The notes below the pieces were generated by a model. The model made no database searches and was not told the DNA's origin. It saw nothing but the letters and a program-made list of their open reading frames with translations. A DNA stretch of 64,000 nucleotides from Desulfosoma caldarium (GTDB taxonomy: Bacteria; Desulfobacterota; Syntrophobacteria; Syntrophobacterales; DSM-9756), in contig NZ_RJVA01000001.1 of the NCBI RefSeq assembly GCF_003751385.1, forward strand, positions 34,707 through 98,706, written 5' to 3'. Each line of letters begins with the position of its first letter. The stretch's first letter is position 1. Shown piece by piece: positions 30,598-39,563 of the stretch. The translations under genes were made by a program, and so were the position numbers.

Positions 30598-32022
30598 TCA
30601 CGTGGAGGTGTCGTTTGATGGCCCAAACGCCTTTCTGAGGGTAATTCGCACGATTTCGCCATGAGTGTGAAATCGCACGGGAGTACCGGAAACGCCAACG
30701 CCCGCACTCGTATAACCGATCATGCCGTGATATTTCCAGAGCCCCTGGACCAGGGAGCGCGAGGACCGACTGTGGGTGAATAGAGGGCCAATGCGAGGAA
30801 TCTGAATCTGGCCGGCATGAGTATGGCCGCACAGATACAAAGGGACGCCATAACGTGCGGCTTGATGAGCAATTTCCGGAGAATGCACCAAAAGAATAAC
30901 GAAGGCCCCGGAAGGAACGTGGCTCAAGGCTTCCGGTAGATCGTCGGCACGAAAGTAATGAGGGTCATCCACGCCGACAATGCACAGACGACTCAGATCC
31001 CTCTGAAGACAGTGGGCTTCATTGACGAGAAAGCGAACCCCATCATCCTTCAGGGCAGTGACCATTTCTGGACAGTCGTGATTGCCGAGCACCGCCAGCA
31101 CACCATCTCGAGCGCGAATGTGAGGCACAAGGCGCTTTAGGCGCCGAACCGCTTCGTCGCTAGGCCCGTAATTTTCCATGCGGTAATCACCGCCCAGAAG
31201 GCATAAGTCCACAGGCTCATTGGCCAACAGTCCCTGAAGCCGCTCCACCAGGCCGTCCAACCCGTCCAAATGCAGATCTGTTATGAGCAGCAGTTCGTAT
31301 CCATCAAAGGCCTCTGGAAGATGTGAAAACGCTAAGGTCAGGTGCCGTGTCTGAATGTTCAAGGCATTGTTTCGGCCGGGCTCCAAAAGTCCCAGCCATC
31401 GAAACACCGTGTTCATGATCATGCGGTACATGACCACGTCTTCAAAATGAAACATGTGCGCCCAGGGTGCAGACCGAATCTGGCAACTGGTCAGTTCTCG
31501 AAAACGAATGCGCGTCTTCACAGGTCTGGGATAGCCTTCAAAAGGTTGCTGCAACAAAATCTTTTTGAAAAAATGAGAGCCTGCGTAGGCGCCCACGCTA
31601 AAAATGACAAGGAGGCTCAGGAGCACGGCCGGATGGGTGCCCACGTGGAAAGAAAGCACAAACAGGGGCAAGGCGCCTTCGAACATCTGGTCCAAGACGG
31701 GGACCGCACTGCCGCTGGGCAGATCGAATCGCCGTTTGATGAAGCTGGAAAGGAGATCCCCGGCCATGCTCAAAACGGCGACAGCAGCGCCCACGAGCCA
31801 GGGAAAGCCTAGGATTGGGGCGACTGCGCAACCGGTCACCACGGCACCCACAACCCCACGGATGGTCTTGTGAGGCCCCAAAAGAGGCTTGCCATCCCTA
31901 AAGAGGTGGCCGCGATCCAGAGGGGTGGACCATCGCTCGTCGAGAAGAAACGCCAACAAAGGAGGCGCAAAGTTGACGAGCCACAACAAGAGAAGAGCGC
32001 TCAGGAAATTCTGCATCGGCAT
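30598..32022 (-). CDS. CDP-archaeol synthase-like (CarS) membrane domain fused to a metallophosphoesterase
   Basis: The 474-residue protein has two parts. Residues 1-175 are hydrophobic with about four or five helices and the CTP-transferase signature of CarS/CdsA enzymes ([41 protein letters not shown]), which attach CMP to a lipid phosphate. Residues 225-474 are a calcineurin-like phosphoesterase with [34 protein letters not shown] and LCGHTHAGQ, the five metal-binding motifs. The combination suggests a lipid or lipid-linked sugar phosphate pathway; the substrate is unknown. AAGGAA precedes ATG 32022. uvrA follows 25 bases downstream. Confidence 0.8.
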   Translation of the reverse strand: MPMQNFLSALLLLWLVNFAPPLLAFLLDERWSTPLDRGHLFRDGKPLLGPHKTIRGVVGAVVTGCAVAPILGFPWLVGAAVAVLSMAGDLLSSFIKRRFDLPSGSAVPVLDQMFEGALPLFVLSFHVGTHPAVLLSLLVIFSVGAYAGSHFFKKILLQQPFEGYPRPVKTRIRFRELTSCQIRSAPWAHMFHFEDVVMYRMIMNTVFRWLGLLEPGRNNALNIQTRHLTLAFSHLPEAFDGYELLLITDLHLDGLDGLVERLQGLLANEPVDLCLLGGDYRMENYGPSDEAVRRLKRLVPHIRARDGVLAVLGNHDCPEMVTALKDDGVRFLVNEAHCLQRDLSRLCIVGVDDPHYFRADDLPEALSHVPSGAFVILLVHSPEIAHQAARYGVPLYLCGHTHAGQIQIPRIGPLFTHSRSSRSLVQGLWKYHGMIGYTSAGVGVSGTPVRFHTHGEIVRITLRKAFGPSNDTST

Positions 32023-32042
32023 GGATGGGTTCCTTGATAACG

Positions 32043-33359
32043 ATGAAAATGGAAAAACATCGGTCCGGATATGATTCTGTGGAGTCCAGCATCGATCGCA
32101 CGCCGCACGCCATCGTCTTTCGGTCTCAGCGCTGGAATCGTTACAGTTTTTTGGCCCTTTTGGCCTCCTTGGAAGCCCGACAGGGGACGGATCATACACC
32201 GATTCTCTGGCTCAATGCTAGGACAAAGGCCGAGGCCGTCAACGCCCTGCACAAATGGCTGCATACCTACGATCGGCTCCTCGTGCTGTATTCCTTCATG
32301 ACGCCTCAATGGCCAGAAACAGTCCAGGAGGTGCGCGATCTTCAGCACCTTAGGAAGAGCGGTTGTCTGACTCTAGCCGCCGGAGGCCCTCATCCTTCCG
32401 CAAGCCCGCGCTCGGTGCTTCACGCCGGATTTGACGTGGTGTGTCGTGGGGATGGAGAGCCGATCTTTCCAGAACTCATACGGCAATGGGCCCAGAAGGC
32501 TTGCCTAAACTTTCTTCCCGGGCTCTACCTGGATACGCCCTTCGGAGTGGTGTTCACAGGACACCCTTTGAAAGCGTCCTTGGAAGATGTTCCGGCACTG
32601 CCTGTGGCTCATGGAATGTTCGGGCCCATTGAAATCAGCCGCGGATGCCCTTATGGCTGCCGGTACTGCCAGACCCCTCGTCTCAAAGGGCGCACCATTC
32701 GGCACAGAAGCCTGACGGCCATTTTTCATGCGGTGGAAGCCATGGTCGAAGCGGGCCGCATGGATCTTCGTTTCATCACACCCAATGCCTTGGCCTACGG
32801 TTCCCCCGATGGACGACATCCTAACGTGAAGGCACTGAAGGAACTCCTTTCGGGCTTGCGCCATCGCGTGTCCAGTGCAGGACGCATTTTTTTCGGTACC
32901 TTTCCCTCGGAAGTTCGCCCCGAATGGGTCCAGCCGCAGCTCATGGAATTGGTCGTGCGCTACGCTGACAACCGCCAAATTGTCATGGGAGCGCAAAGCG
33001 GAGATCCACACATGCTTCAGCGAATGCATCGAGGCCACAGTGTGGAGGATGTGCGAAAAGCCTGCGCTGTAGCCGGCAGCTTTGGGCTTCGGCCCGTGGT
33101 GGACTTCATTCTTGGATTGCCTGAAGAAACGGAGGAGCAGATGTCTCGTTCGGTCGACTTTATGGAGGAACTCGCCGAAAAGGGCGCAAGAATCCATGCG
33201 CACACCTTTATGCCTTTGCCCGGTTCTCCGTGGGCGGCACGAAAACCCGAACCCATCCCGGACACCATTCAATCCCGCATGGAAAGGCTCATCTCCCAAG
33301 GAAAACTTTTCGGCCAATGGAAAGCCCAGGCGCAATGGTCACGCCAACCGCATCGGTAA
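32043..33359 (+). CDS. B12-binding-domain radical SAM protein (TIGR04013-like)
   Basis: The 438-residue protein has an N-terminal part of about 130 residues like a cobalamin-binding fold without a clear B12 histidine motif, followed by a radical SAM domain with EISRGCPYGCRYCQTPRLKG (CxxxCxxC, the 4Fe-4S and SAM site). VDFILGLPEETEEQM is the typical later strand. It should generate a 5'-deoxyadenosyl radical; product unknown. The start is uncertain among ATG 32025, 32043 and 32049. It is arranged head to head with the CarS fusion gene, whose ATG is at most 20 bases away. Confidence 0.82.
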   Translation: MKMEKHRSGYDSVESSIDRTPHAIVFRSQRWNRYSFLALLASLEARQGTDHTPILWLNARTKAEAVNALHKWLHTYDRLLVLYSFMTPQWPETVQEVRDLQHLRKSGCLTLAAGGPHPSASPRSVLHAGFDVVCRGDGEPIFPELIRQWAQKACLNFLPGLYLDTPFGVVFTGHPLKASLEDVPALPVAHGMFGPIEISRGCPYGCRYCQTPRLKGRTIRHRSLTAIFHAVEAMVEAGRMDLRFITPNALAYGSPDGRHPNVKALKELLSGLRHRVSSAGRIFFGTFPSEVRPEWVQPQLMELVVRYADNRQIVMGAQSGDPHMLQRMHRGHSVEDVRKACAVAGSFGLRPVVDFILGLPEETEEQMSRSVDFMEELAEKGARIHAHTFMPLPGSPWAARKPEPIPDTIQSRMERLISQGKLFGQWKAQAQWSRQPHR

Positions 33360-33647
33360 ACCAGGCGCTTTCCCGTGGTCACGCTCTAGAAATTTTGATA
33401 CTTTTTTCTCCCAAGTCTACAGGCATCCCTCGCGCCTTCGTTTCTTATAGGCCCAAATAGCCTGGAAGTGCCGCCTCGGCTCTGGAGGCCATAGCGAAGA
33501 ACTAAGGCGTATCAGGCTTAAGGGATCCGCAGAAGGGAGGTGACGGACATTTGGGATGTATTTCCGGCAGAAGATTTCACAGAGATTCCGAACATGAAGG
33601 AAGGATAGAAATTAGAAAATGGCGGGATACTCACGGAAAAGAGAAGG
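33360..33647. other. Intergenic region before the CsgG-like gene
   Basis: No gene, tRNA or strong hairpin is visible in these 288 bases. A GAGAAGGA ribosome site at the right end serves the following lipoprotein gene. Confidence 0.4.
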
Positions 33648-34683
33648 ATGCCTCGGTTCAGAAAACTTTGGGGATTGAGGCTCGGTTTGGTCATTGGAAC
33701 GACAATTTTTTCGGCATGCGGCAGTATGCCCGTTCAGGTCGAAGACTCCTCGGCCAAGACCGTGGCCACGAAAAGCGACGGGGCGTAACCCGTGGCAATG
33801 CCAACGCGTCTCTGGAGCACTGTGACCGGCCCCTCGGAACCATCGCGGTGGAAGAGGACCAAATTTCTGACTGGTACCACTACCTCTCAGGCCAGTACAA
33901 ACTGACCTCGACGGTGCCCGTTCTCTGGCTCTTGATTCAGCAATCCAATTGCTTCATCGTGGTGGATCGAGGCCGCGCGATGAAAACCATGATGGGAGAA
34001 AGAGCCCTTCAACAGACGGGTGAACTTCGAGCGGGAAGCACTTTTGGCAAAGGGCAAATGGTGAGCGCGAATGACACACTGACCCCTGAAGTGATGATCA
34101 GCCAAAAAGGAACCGGCGGTCTCGGTGGTGCCCTTGGGGCTTTTGGTATCGGAGGCACCATCGCCGGGGTATTTTGGGCGGCCTCAAGGCCAATGAAGCA
34201 ACCGCCATGCTCATGCTTGTGGATAACCGATCCGGGGTGCAGCTCGGCGTGGCCGAGGGCAGCTCCAAGAATTTCGATTGGGGCTTGGGTGGAGCCATCT
34301 TTGGGGGCAGTGCCGGGGGCGGCTTGGGCGGCTATACCAAGACGCCGCAAGGCAAGGTCATTGCCGGAGCCTTTATGGATGCCTACAACCAGCTCGTGCG
34401 TGTCGCCAAAGCATATACACCACAAACCATGGGCGACCGGCAATTGGGCACGGGAGGCGGTCTGCGCGTTGATGGAAGCAGCCAAGCCGGCGGCTATCAA
34501 TGGGCTAAGCTGTCGCTGAAGGCTGCCCAAAGAAAACTAAATGCGTTGGGTTATGAGGCCGGAACACCCGACGGCATAATGGGTCGGGTAACCCGTCAGG
34601 CTTTGATGAACTTCCAGGCGGACAGAGGCCTTCCTGTCACGGGACGCCTGGATGCCGCCTCGGCGGCCGAACTGGCCAAATAA
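33648..34683 (+). pseudogene. CsgG/HfaB-like outer-membrane lipoprotein with peptidoglycan-binding domain, frame broken twice
   Basis: Three frames together give one protein of about 345 residues. The first (from ATG 33648) holds a lipoprotein signal ending FSACGS. The second has NASLEHCDRPLGTIAVEE, VLWLLIQQSNCFIVVDRG and ELRAGSTFGKGQMVSA, typical of CsgG-like secretion-pore proteins. The third has LVDNRSGVQLGVAEGSSKN, GYTKTPQGKVIAGAF and a C-terminal peptidoglycan-binding domain (AAQRKLNALGYEAGTPDGIM). Breaks fall at G-runs 33780-33783 and 34166-34169; one extra G in each would restore the frame, and no other lesion is seen. It is therefore either a recent pseudogene or two homopolymer sequencing errors in an intact gene. 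Confidence 0.8.
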
Positions 34684-34761
34684 GCACATTGGCATACACG
34701 CTCTTCCATTAACCGCCAGTCCTCGTAGTGTGGTCAAATCGGGCTGCAAAGGACGAAGGCT

Positions 34762-35547
34762 ATGGGGTTGAAAGAACACGAGTATGTACGGCAGACTCTG
34801 GAACGCTACACCAATTTTCCTTTGGATCGAATGTGTGAGCATTTCCTGATCACGAATTTCAAGAAATACGTAGACTGGTTTCAGGAAAAGACGGGAGGTG
34901 AAAAAAGCGAAGGCAATTTTCGACTGGTCAATGCGCCCCATATCAATTGCACGCTGATCGATTTTGGCATCGGATCCCCGCAGGCGGCCTTGCTCATTCA
35001 CTGCCTGGCCTACCTGGACCAACTCAAATCGGTCATCATGCTGGGCATGTGTGGCGGGATTGATGACACATTGGAAGTCGGGCATTTCGTGGTGCCTTCT
35101 GCCGCCATACGAGGCGAAGGGACCAGCCGCCACTATCTTCCGCCGGAATTTCCCGCCATTCCGGCTTCTTCCGTCAATCTTTTTTGTATCGGTGCCGTCA
35201 AGAAGCTGGGTATTCAGCCCAAGTGCGGCATTGTTTACACCACCGATCGGCGCTTGTGGGAATACGACGAGAATTTTGTGAACCACCTTAGAAGGCAACG
35301 GATTCTGGCCATTGAAATGGAACTGGCCACCCTCTTTTCCGTGTCCTATCACTACGAGGTGCCCATCGGATCCATCATGCTGGTCTCAGACATGCCTTTG
35401 CAACGCAAGGGCATCAAGAGCAAAGAACTGCACGAGAAAATCTATGCGGAATACATGCCCACCCACCTGGAACTGGGCCTCGAGGCGGTCAGAGCCCTCG
35501 AGGCCAACTGGTCGGATGTATCCCGCCGACTGAACAGTGAATGGTAA
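34762..35547 (+). CDS. AMP nucleosidase-like nucleoside phosphorylase family protein
   Basis: The 261-residue protein matches the catalytic domain of AMP nucleosidase and purine phosphorylases: IDFGIGSPQAALLIH, VIMLGMCGGIDDTLEVG, VPSAAIRGEGTSRHYLPPEF and AIEMELATLFSVSYH, the last carrying the nucleoside-binding Met-Glu. The family hydrolyses AMP to adenine and ribose-5-phosphate or phosphorolyses purine nucleosides. It is shorter than E. coli Amn (about 480 residues), lacking the N-terminal regulatory domain. The flavodoxin gene follows 23 bases on. Confidence 0.85.
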   Translation: MGLKEHEYVRQTLERYTNFPLDRMCEHFLITNFKKYVDWFQEKTGGEKSEGNFRLVNAPHINCTLIDFGIGSPQAALLIHCLAYLDQLKSVIMLGMCGGIDDTLEVGHFVVPSAAIRGEGTSRHYLPPEFPAIPASSVNLFCIGAVKKLGIQPKCGIVYTTDRRLWEYDENFVNHLRRQRILAIEMELATLFSVSYHYEVPIGSIMLVSDMPLQRKGIKSKELHEKIYAEYMPTHLELGLEAVRALEANWSDVSRRLNSEW

Positions 35548-35570
35548 AATAGGTGAAAGGGGAAAAGCCT

Positions 35571-36059
35571 ATGGAAGTGCTCGTCCTGTATTATTCGCGA
35601 AGCGGCAACACGAAAAAGCTCGCCGAACACGTGGCCGAAGGAGTTCAAGCCGTGGATGGCGTCTCCGCCGTTCTTCGATCCACGCAGGAAGTCACTCGGG
35701 ACGACTTCGTCAACGCGGCGGGCATCATCGCCGGATCACCGGTCTATTTTGGCATCATGGCCACGGACCTCAAGCGCGTTTTTGATGAGTTTGTCGGCGT
35801 GCGCAAGAAAATGGAGAACAAAGTGGGAGCCGCCTTTGCCACCTCCGGAGATCCCACGGGCGGCAAGGAAACCACCATCATGTCCATTCTGCAATGCTTC
35901 TTGATCTACGGCATGATAGTGGTGGGCGATCCCCTTTCGGCCACCGGCCATTACGGTGTGGCGTGCGTGGGCGCACCTGACGAAAAAACAGCAGAAAATG
36001 CACGCAAGCTGGGTCGCCGTGTGGCAGAACTCTGCCTGAAACTGCACGGGGCCTTCTAA
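35571..36059 (+). CDS. Flavodoxin-family NAD(P)H:quinone oxidoreductase-like protein
   Basis: The 162-residue FMN protein starts MEVLVLYYSRSGNTKKLAEH, where YSRSGNT is the FMN-phosphate loop. It also has GSPVYFGIMATDLK and a WrbA-like ATSGDPTGGKETT segment. It may reduce quinones or act as a small electron carrier; partner unknown. GGGGAAA precedes ATG 35571; an in-frame ATG at 35553 is less likely. It converges with yhbY. Confidence 0.82.
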   Translation: MEVLVLYYSRSGNTKKLAEHVAEGVQAVDGVSAVLRSTQEVTRDDFVNAAGIIAGSPVYFGIMATDLKRVFDEFVGVRKKMENKVGAAFATSGDPTGGKETTIMSILQCFLIYGMIVVGDPLSATGHYGVACVGAPDEKTAENARKLGRRVAELCLKLHGAF

Positions 36060-36083
36060 ATCGCTCAAGGCCAATTTTTCTGT

Positions 36084-36518
36084 TCATGCGCTTTCTTTAA
36101 CGGACGACCTCGAGCAATGCTCGGGTAAAAGGATTTTGGGGGAACGGCCTTCAGCCAGAGCGCCGGCATCGGGTGCTCGGTACAGCACCACCACCTGGCC
36201 GACCAATTGAATGAAATGGGCTCCGACGGCGCGGGCCAAATTGGCCGCCTGCTCCTTCTTGGGGCTGTCCTCTCCGGACAGTCCCAGCCATTTGACCTTG
36301 ATCAACTCGTGGTGGAGAAGTTGCTTGCGGATTTCAGAAATCACCGCGGCCGTCACCCCTTCCTGGCCGATGCGCACCACAGGGCTCAATTTGTGGGCCA
36401 AAGATTTCAAATAGCCGCGCTGTTTGCCGGTGAGTTCGGCAAACGGCACAGGATTCCATGACAGTAGGGAAAGATCCACACCCTGCTGCCACCATGGTTC
36501 CTTGTTGCGTTTGTCCAT
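36084..36518 (-). CDS. yhbY: YhbY-family RNA-binding protein (CRM domain)
   Basis: The 144-residue protein has a CRM domain at residues 28-120: ELTGKQRGYLKSLAHKLSPV is the conserved first helix, VRIGQEGVTAAVISEI the GxxG-containing RNA loop, and LVGQVVVLYRA the last strand. It likely associates with pre-50S ribosomes. Residues 1-27 and the tail are non-conserved. It lies downstream of the sigma factor gene but is separated from it by a terminator. Confidence 0.85.
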   Translation of the reverse strand: MDKRNKEPWWQQGVDLSLLSWNPVPFAELTGKQRGYLKSLAHKLSPVVRIGQEGVTAAVISEIRKQLLHHELIKVKWLGLSGEDSPKKEQAANLARAVGAHFIQLVGQVVVLYRAPDAGALAEGRSPKILLPEHCSRSSVKESA

Positions 36519-36536
36519 GCATCGCCTCCTTGAAAC

Positions 36537-36580
36537 AAAAAAAGATCCGGCCTGCTGTCGCGGGCCGGATCCTGTGTTTT
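36537..36580 (-). terminator. Rho-independent terminator of the sigma factor gene
   Basis: GATCCGGCC (36544-36552) and GGCCGGATC (36563-36571) form a 9-bp stem. On the minus strand a run of seven T follows, and on the plus strand there is also a T-run (36576-36583), so it may work both ways. Confidence 0.85.
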
Positions 36581-36594
36581 TTTGGCATCCACTT

Positions 36595-37914
36595 TCATTC
36601 CAAATAAGACTTCAACAGTTCCTGCTTGCTGGGATGGCGCAGCTTGCGCAAAGCCTTCTTTTCGATTTGACGGATCCTTTCCTTGGAAACCTTAAAGCTC
36701 TTGCCGATCTTTTCCAGAGTTTCGCGGGGCTGTCCCCCCAAACCAAACCGCAACCGCAGAATTTTCTCCTCCCTGGGCTGCAAGCTCGCTAAGATTTCCC
36801 GAGTGACTTCGCTCAATTCATTGGTTTCACACCCTTGAGCCGGCGACGCGCTCTCAACATCCTCGATGAAATCGCCTAGCCGCTGCTCGTCATCCCCCAC
36901 GGGCATCTCCAACGACAAGGGCTGGCTAATCAAGCTGAGCACCATCTCCACTTTATCCGGCGGAATGTTAGCCCGTTGGCTGATTTCTTCTGCCGTGGGT
37001 TCTCGGCCCAATTCCTTCACCAACTCATGAAAGACCTTGTAGAAAAGATTCTTCAGTTCGATGAAATGCACCGGCAAGCGGATGGTGCGGGTCTTGTCAT
37101 AAATTCCACGAATAATACTCTGCCTTACCCACCATGTGGCATAAGTGCTAAACCGGTTTCCCTTCGTATGATCGTAGCGTCCCACCGCCTTGAGCAACCC
37201 CAGGTTGCCTTCCTGAATAAGATCGTCAAAACTCATACCGCGGCCGCGATACCGTTTGGCAATGCTCAAAACCAGACGCAAGTTCGCCTTGACCATGGTG
37301 TGCTTAGCTTCGTCGATCTCCGCAATGATTCGGTCACACACCTCCTTCATCGACGACAAGGTCGGATTCTGAGGTTCATTCGCCACCGCCTGATGTAGGG
37401 TTCGAGAAATGACTTTCAGCACCTTGTCTCGAACGCCGGGAAATGTCTTGGCCTGACCCAGGAGGTTGCGAACCTTTCCATGAAGGTCCTTAACCACCGG
37501 GTGATCCTCTTTGTGACACTCCACCAATTGCACCAACTGGTCTTGGCCATCCCGGATCCTTTTGGCCAATTCAATTTCCATTTCCGGAGTCAGCAGTGGG
37601 AACGAGGAAACCTCGCGAAGATAACACGTAACATGATCTTCGTCGAATTCCACGGCAGCATCCCCCTCCGTCTCCTTTGAAGGCATCGAGGGAGCGACCC
37701 GAAACCGCTCATGCCGAAGATCTCTTTCTTCGTCTTGAAGCAACCCGTTGCGATTGTCCTCCACGGATTCTTCCTCTTCTAGCTGTTCAGCGAATAGATT
37801 GTCTTCGGATCCCAGGATTCCCATGTCCAGGAGGCGCTCATAATCATCGTCCCCCTCGCGGGTCAACCGCAAGGAGTACAGAGGATCCAATCGTTGTCCA
37901 TGCACGCTTTTCAT
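36595..37914 (-). CDS. RNA polymerase sigma factor, sigma-70 family (RpoS/RpoD-like)
   Basis: The 439-residue sigma factor has an acidic N-terminus (residues 20-90), region 1.2 (YLREVSSFPLLTPEMEIEL), region 2 (VKANLRLVLSIAKRYRGRG, then FDDLIQEGNLGLLKAVGRYD and STYATWWVRQSI for -10 recognition), region 3 and region 4 with a helix-turn-helix (TLEKIGKSFKVSKERIRQIE). It is shorter than RpoD (about 600 residues) and lacks the large non-conserved insert, so it is more likely a group 2 or RpoS-type factor. GGAAGGAGG precedes the start, and a strong terminator follows. Confidence 0.9.
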   Translation of the reverse strand: MKSVHGQRLDPLYSLRLTREGDDDYERLLDMGILGSEDNLFAEQLEEEESVEDNRNGLLQDEERDLRHERFRVAPSMPSKETEGDAAVEFDEDHVTCYLREVSSFPLLTPEMEIELAKRIRDGQDQLVQLVECHKEDHPVVKDLHGKVRNLLGQAKTFPGVRDKVLKVISRTLHQAVANEPQNPTLSSMKEVCDRIIAEIDEAKHTMVKANLRLVLSIAKRYRGRGMSFDDLIQEGNLGLLKAVGRYDHTKGNRFSTYATWWVRQSIIRGIYDKTRTIRLPVHFIELKNLFYKVFHELVKELGREPTAEEISQRANIPPDKVEMVLSLISQPLSLEMPVGDDEQRLGDFIEDVESASPAQGCETNELSEVTREILASLQPREEKILRLRFGLGGQPRETLEKIGKSFKVSKERIRQIEKKALRKLRHPSKQELLKSYLE

Positions 37915-38196
37915 GGCGATCCTCCTTCCCCTCGGGACACCCCAGGTCGCAAGCCATTAACTCATCCTGATTTCTTCCTTCACGGCCCTCCTGACTCTCG
38001 AGTTTACGCAACATAACCCCTTGCTCTTGGCAAGGTTACCCTCGTAAAGGGTAAGCTTGAGCGCATGTCCCGTCAATGGAATTCGTCACGATTGCGTCAA
38101 AGGCACAGGATTTTCGTTGAATGGTCAAGGGATTGGGTGCACTCGTTTCCGCGGGTGCCTCGCCCTCTTGGGCGTGCTCAAAGGAAACGTGCCGTG

Positions 38197-39183
38197 TCAG
38201 ATGCGAAATTCCACAATATCGCCGTCTTGCAGCTCATAGTCCTTTTGAACCATTTGGCCGTCAAAGACTGCTTTCCCCCATATTCTAGCAAACTTCAGCT
38301 TCTTCACAAAGTCCTTGTGAATTTTTTCTGCAAGATCCTGCACCGTGCTTTTTCTGGGAAGGATAAAGGGAGCGGATGTGTCGGGTTCCTTGCCCGGCGC
38401 TTTGGTGTAAACGCGAAGGACGTCGGAGTGCGCGAAAATCATGTCCAGCAGGGCATGGAGGCCTCGACCTGAGGCTGTGGACACCGCCACACATGGCAGA
38501 CTGCATTGGCTCAACTCTTGAAAGGCACAAAAGTCTTCCACATCCGATTCGGTATCGACCTTGTTGACCACCACGATCATTTTTTTCAAAAAAGGCTTTT
38601 TCTGCAGATCGGGCGGCGGAGACTGGCCTTCTGGAAAAACTCTCAGATTTTCAAGAACCTCCATGGTATCTTCCATTTGCTGCAGCGGATCGGCTTTCAG
38701 GTCCACCAGAATCATCACGAGATCGGATCTTCGAATCAAGTCCGCCATCCAAGGATCCACGTAGTCTTTACTGATAGGAGGCGTGTCGATGAGTTGGAAT
38801 TGAATGTTTTCATAGGGCACCATGCCTGGTGTGGGTTTCCAGGTGCTATGGGGAAATTCGGCCACCTCCGGTGACGCGTTGCTCAAAATGCCCACCAGAG
38901 AAGACTTTCCCGTGTTAGGAGCGCCGACGACCACCACTTGGGCGGCGCCTTCTTTGTCAATGGCATAATTAACCCCCTTGCGGCCCGTGCCCTTTCTTTG
39001 CTGCGCCTCGGACTTGAACTTGGCAATCTTGCGTCGCAGATCGGCGCGCAGCTTGTCCGTACCCTTGTGCTTGGGCATGATGGTGAGCATTTCTTCCAGC
39101 GCCTCAATTTTGGCTTCGGGAGTTTTCGCTTCGCGATACCGCTTTTCAGCTTCGAAATAAGGCGGGGGGAGATTTGCCGGCAT
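38197..39183 (-). CDS. DRG/Obg-family GTPase with TGS domain
   Basis: The 328-residue protein has an N-terminal helical region with a Lys-rich segment, a G domain (VVVVGAPNTGKSSLVGIL as P-loop, LIDTPPISKDYVDPW as G3, VVNKVDTES as G4) and a C-terminal TGS domain (FILPRKSTVQDLAEKIHKDF to the end). This matches the DRG-type TGS GTPases found in archaea and many deltaproteobacteria, probably ribosome associated. GAGGAGGTG precedes the ATG. The cell role is unclear. Confidence 0.88.
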   Translation of the reverse strand: MPANLPPPYFEAEKRYREAKTPEAKIEALEEMLTIMPKHKGTDKLRADLRRKIAKFKSEAQQRKGTGRKGVNYAIDKEGAAQVVVVGAPNTGKSSLVGILSNASPEVAEFPHSTWKPTPGMVPYENIQFQLIDTPPISKDYVDPWMADLIRRSDLVMILVDLKADPLQQMEDTMEVLENLRVFPEGQSPPPDLQKKPFLKKMIVVVNKVDTESDVEDFCAFQELSQCSLPCVAVSTASGRGLHALLDMIFAHSDVLRVYTKAPGKEPDTSAPFILPRKSTVQDLAEKIHKDFVKKLKFARIWGKAVFDGQMVQKDYELQDGDIVEFRI

Positions 39184-39320
39184 GCCTCACACCTCCTCGC
39201 CAAATTGTGATGTTTCCTGAGCTTTTGGGCGTATAGCATTGCATTTCTGAACCCTTCTTGTCAATGGAGTGGCCGCCGGCTATGAAAGGGGCGTCAAACT
39301 CCAACACAAAAGGAGCCTTC

Positions 39321-39491
39321 ATGCTTTCGTGCCCGCACTGTGGTCGGCCGCTGCAGTGGATTCGACAATGACGGCGTCAGCTCTGGCGTTGCACGGTGTG
39401 CCGCCTGGATTTTACTTTGGATTCTCTCGCCGCCTTTTTGGACGATGACTTGGAAAAGCTTTTGGAAAACCTTCGCGTGGATCGGCTGTAG
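39321..39491 (+). CDS. Small dual-CXXC selenoprotein, 56 residues, UGA read as selenocysteine
   Basis: An ATG with AAAGGAG upstream opens a frame reading MLSCPHCGRPLQWIRQ, then TGA (39369-39371), then RRQLWRCTVCRLDFTLDSLA and an acidic tail ending VDRL before TAG at 39489-39491. Reading TGA as Sec gives one zinc-ribbon-like protein with CPHC and CTVC, and Sec at residue 17 between them. I recall similar small dual-CXXC selenoproteins being annotated in Desulfobacterota, which I could not verify here. A hairpin like a SECIS element follows. The protein might be a redox or metal-binding factor; function unknown. It is hidden from ordinary gene callers, which stop at the TGA. Confidence 0.75.
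39385..39405 (+). promoter_or_regulatory. SECIS-like hairpin for the small selenoprotein
   Basis: GGCG (39385-39388) pairs with CGCC (39402-39405), a TT bulge (39389-39390) follows, and GCAC (39391-39394) pairs with GTGC (39398-39401), leaving the loop GGT (39395-39397). A bulged U and a GGU loop are the features of the E. coli fdhF element bound by SelB. The loop starts 24 bases after the UGA. Confidence 0.75.
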
Positions 39492-39563
39492 CCGCAAACT
39501 CCGCTTCAGAGCTTGCGGCGATGCGGAAAAACAAGAAGGAATTTGACCCGTCTGAGGAACGTT

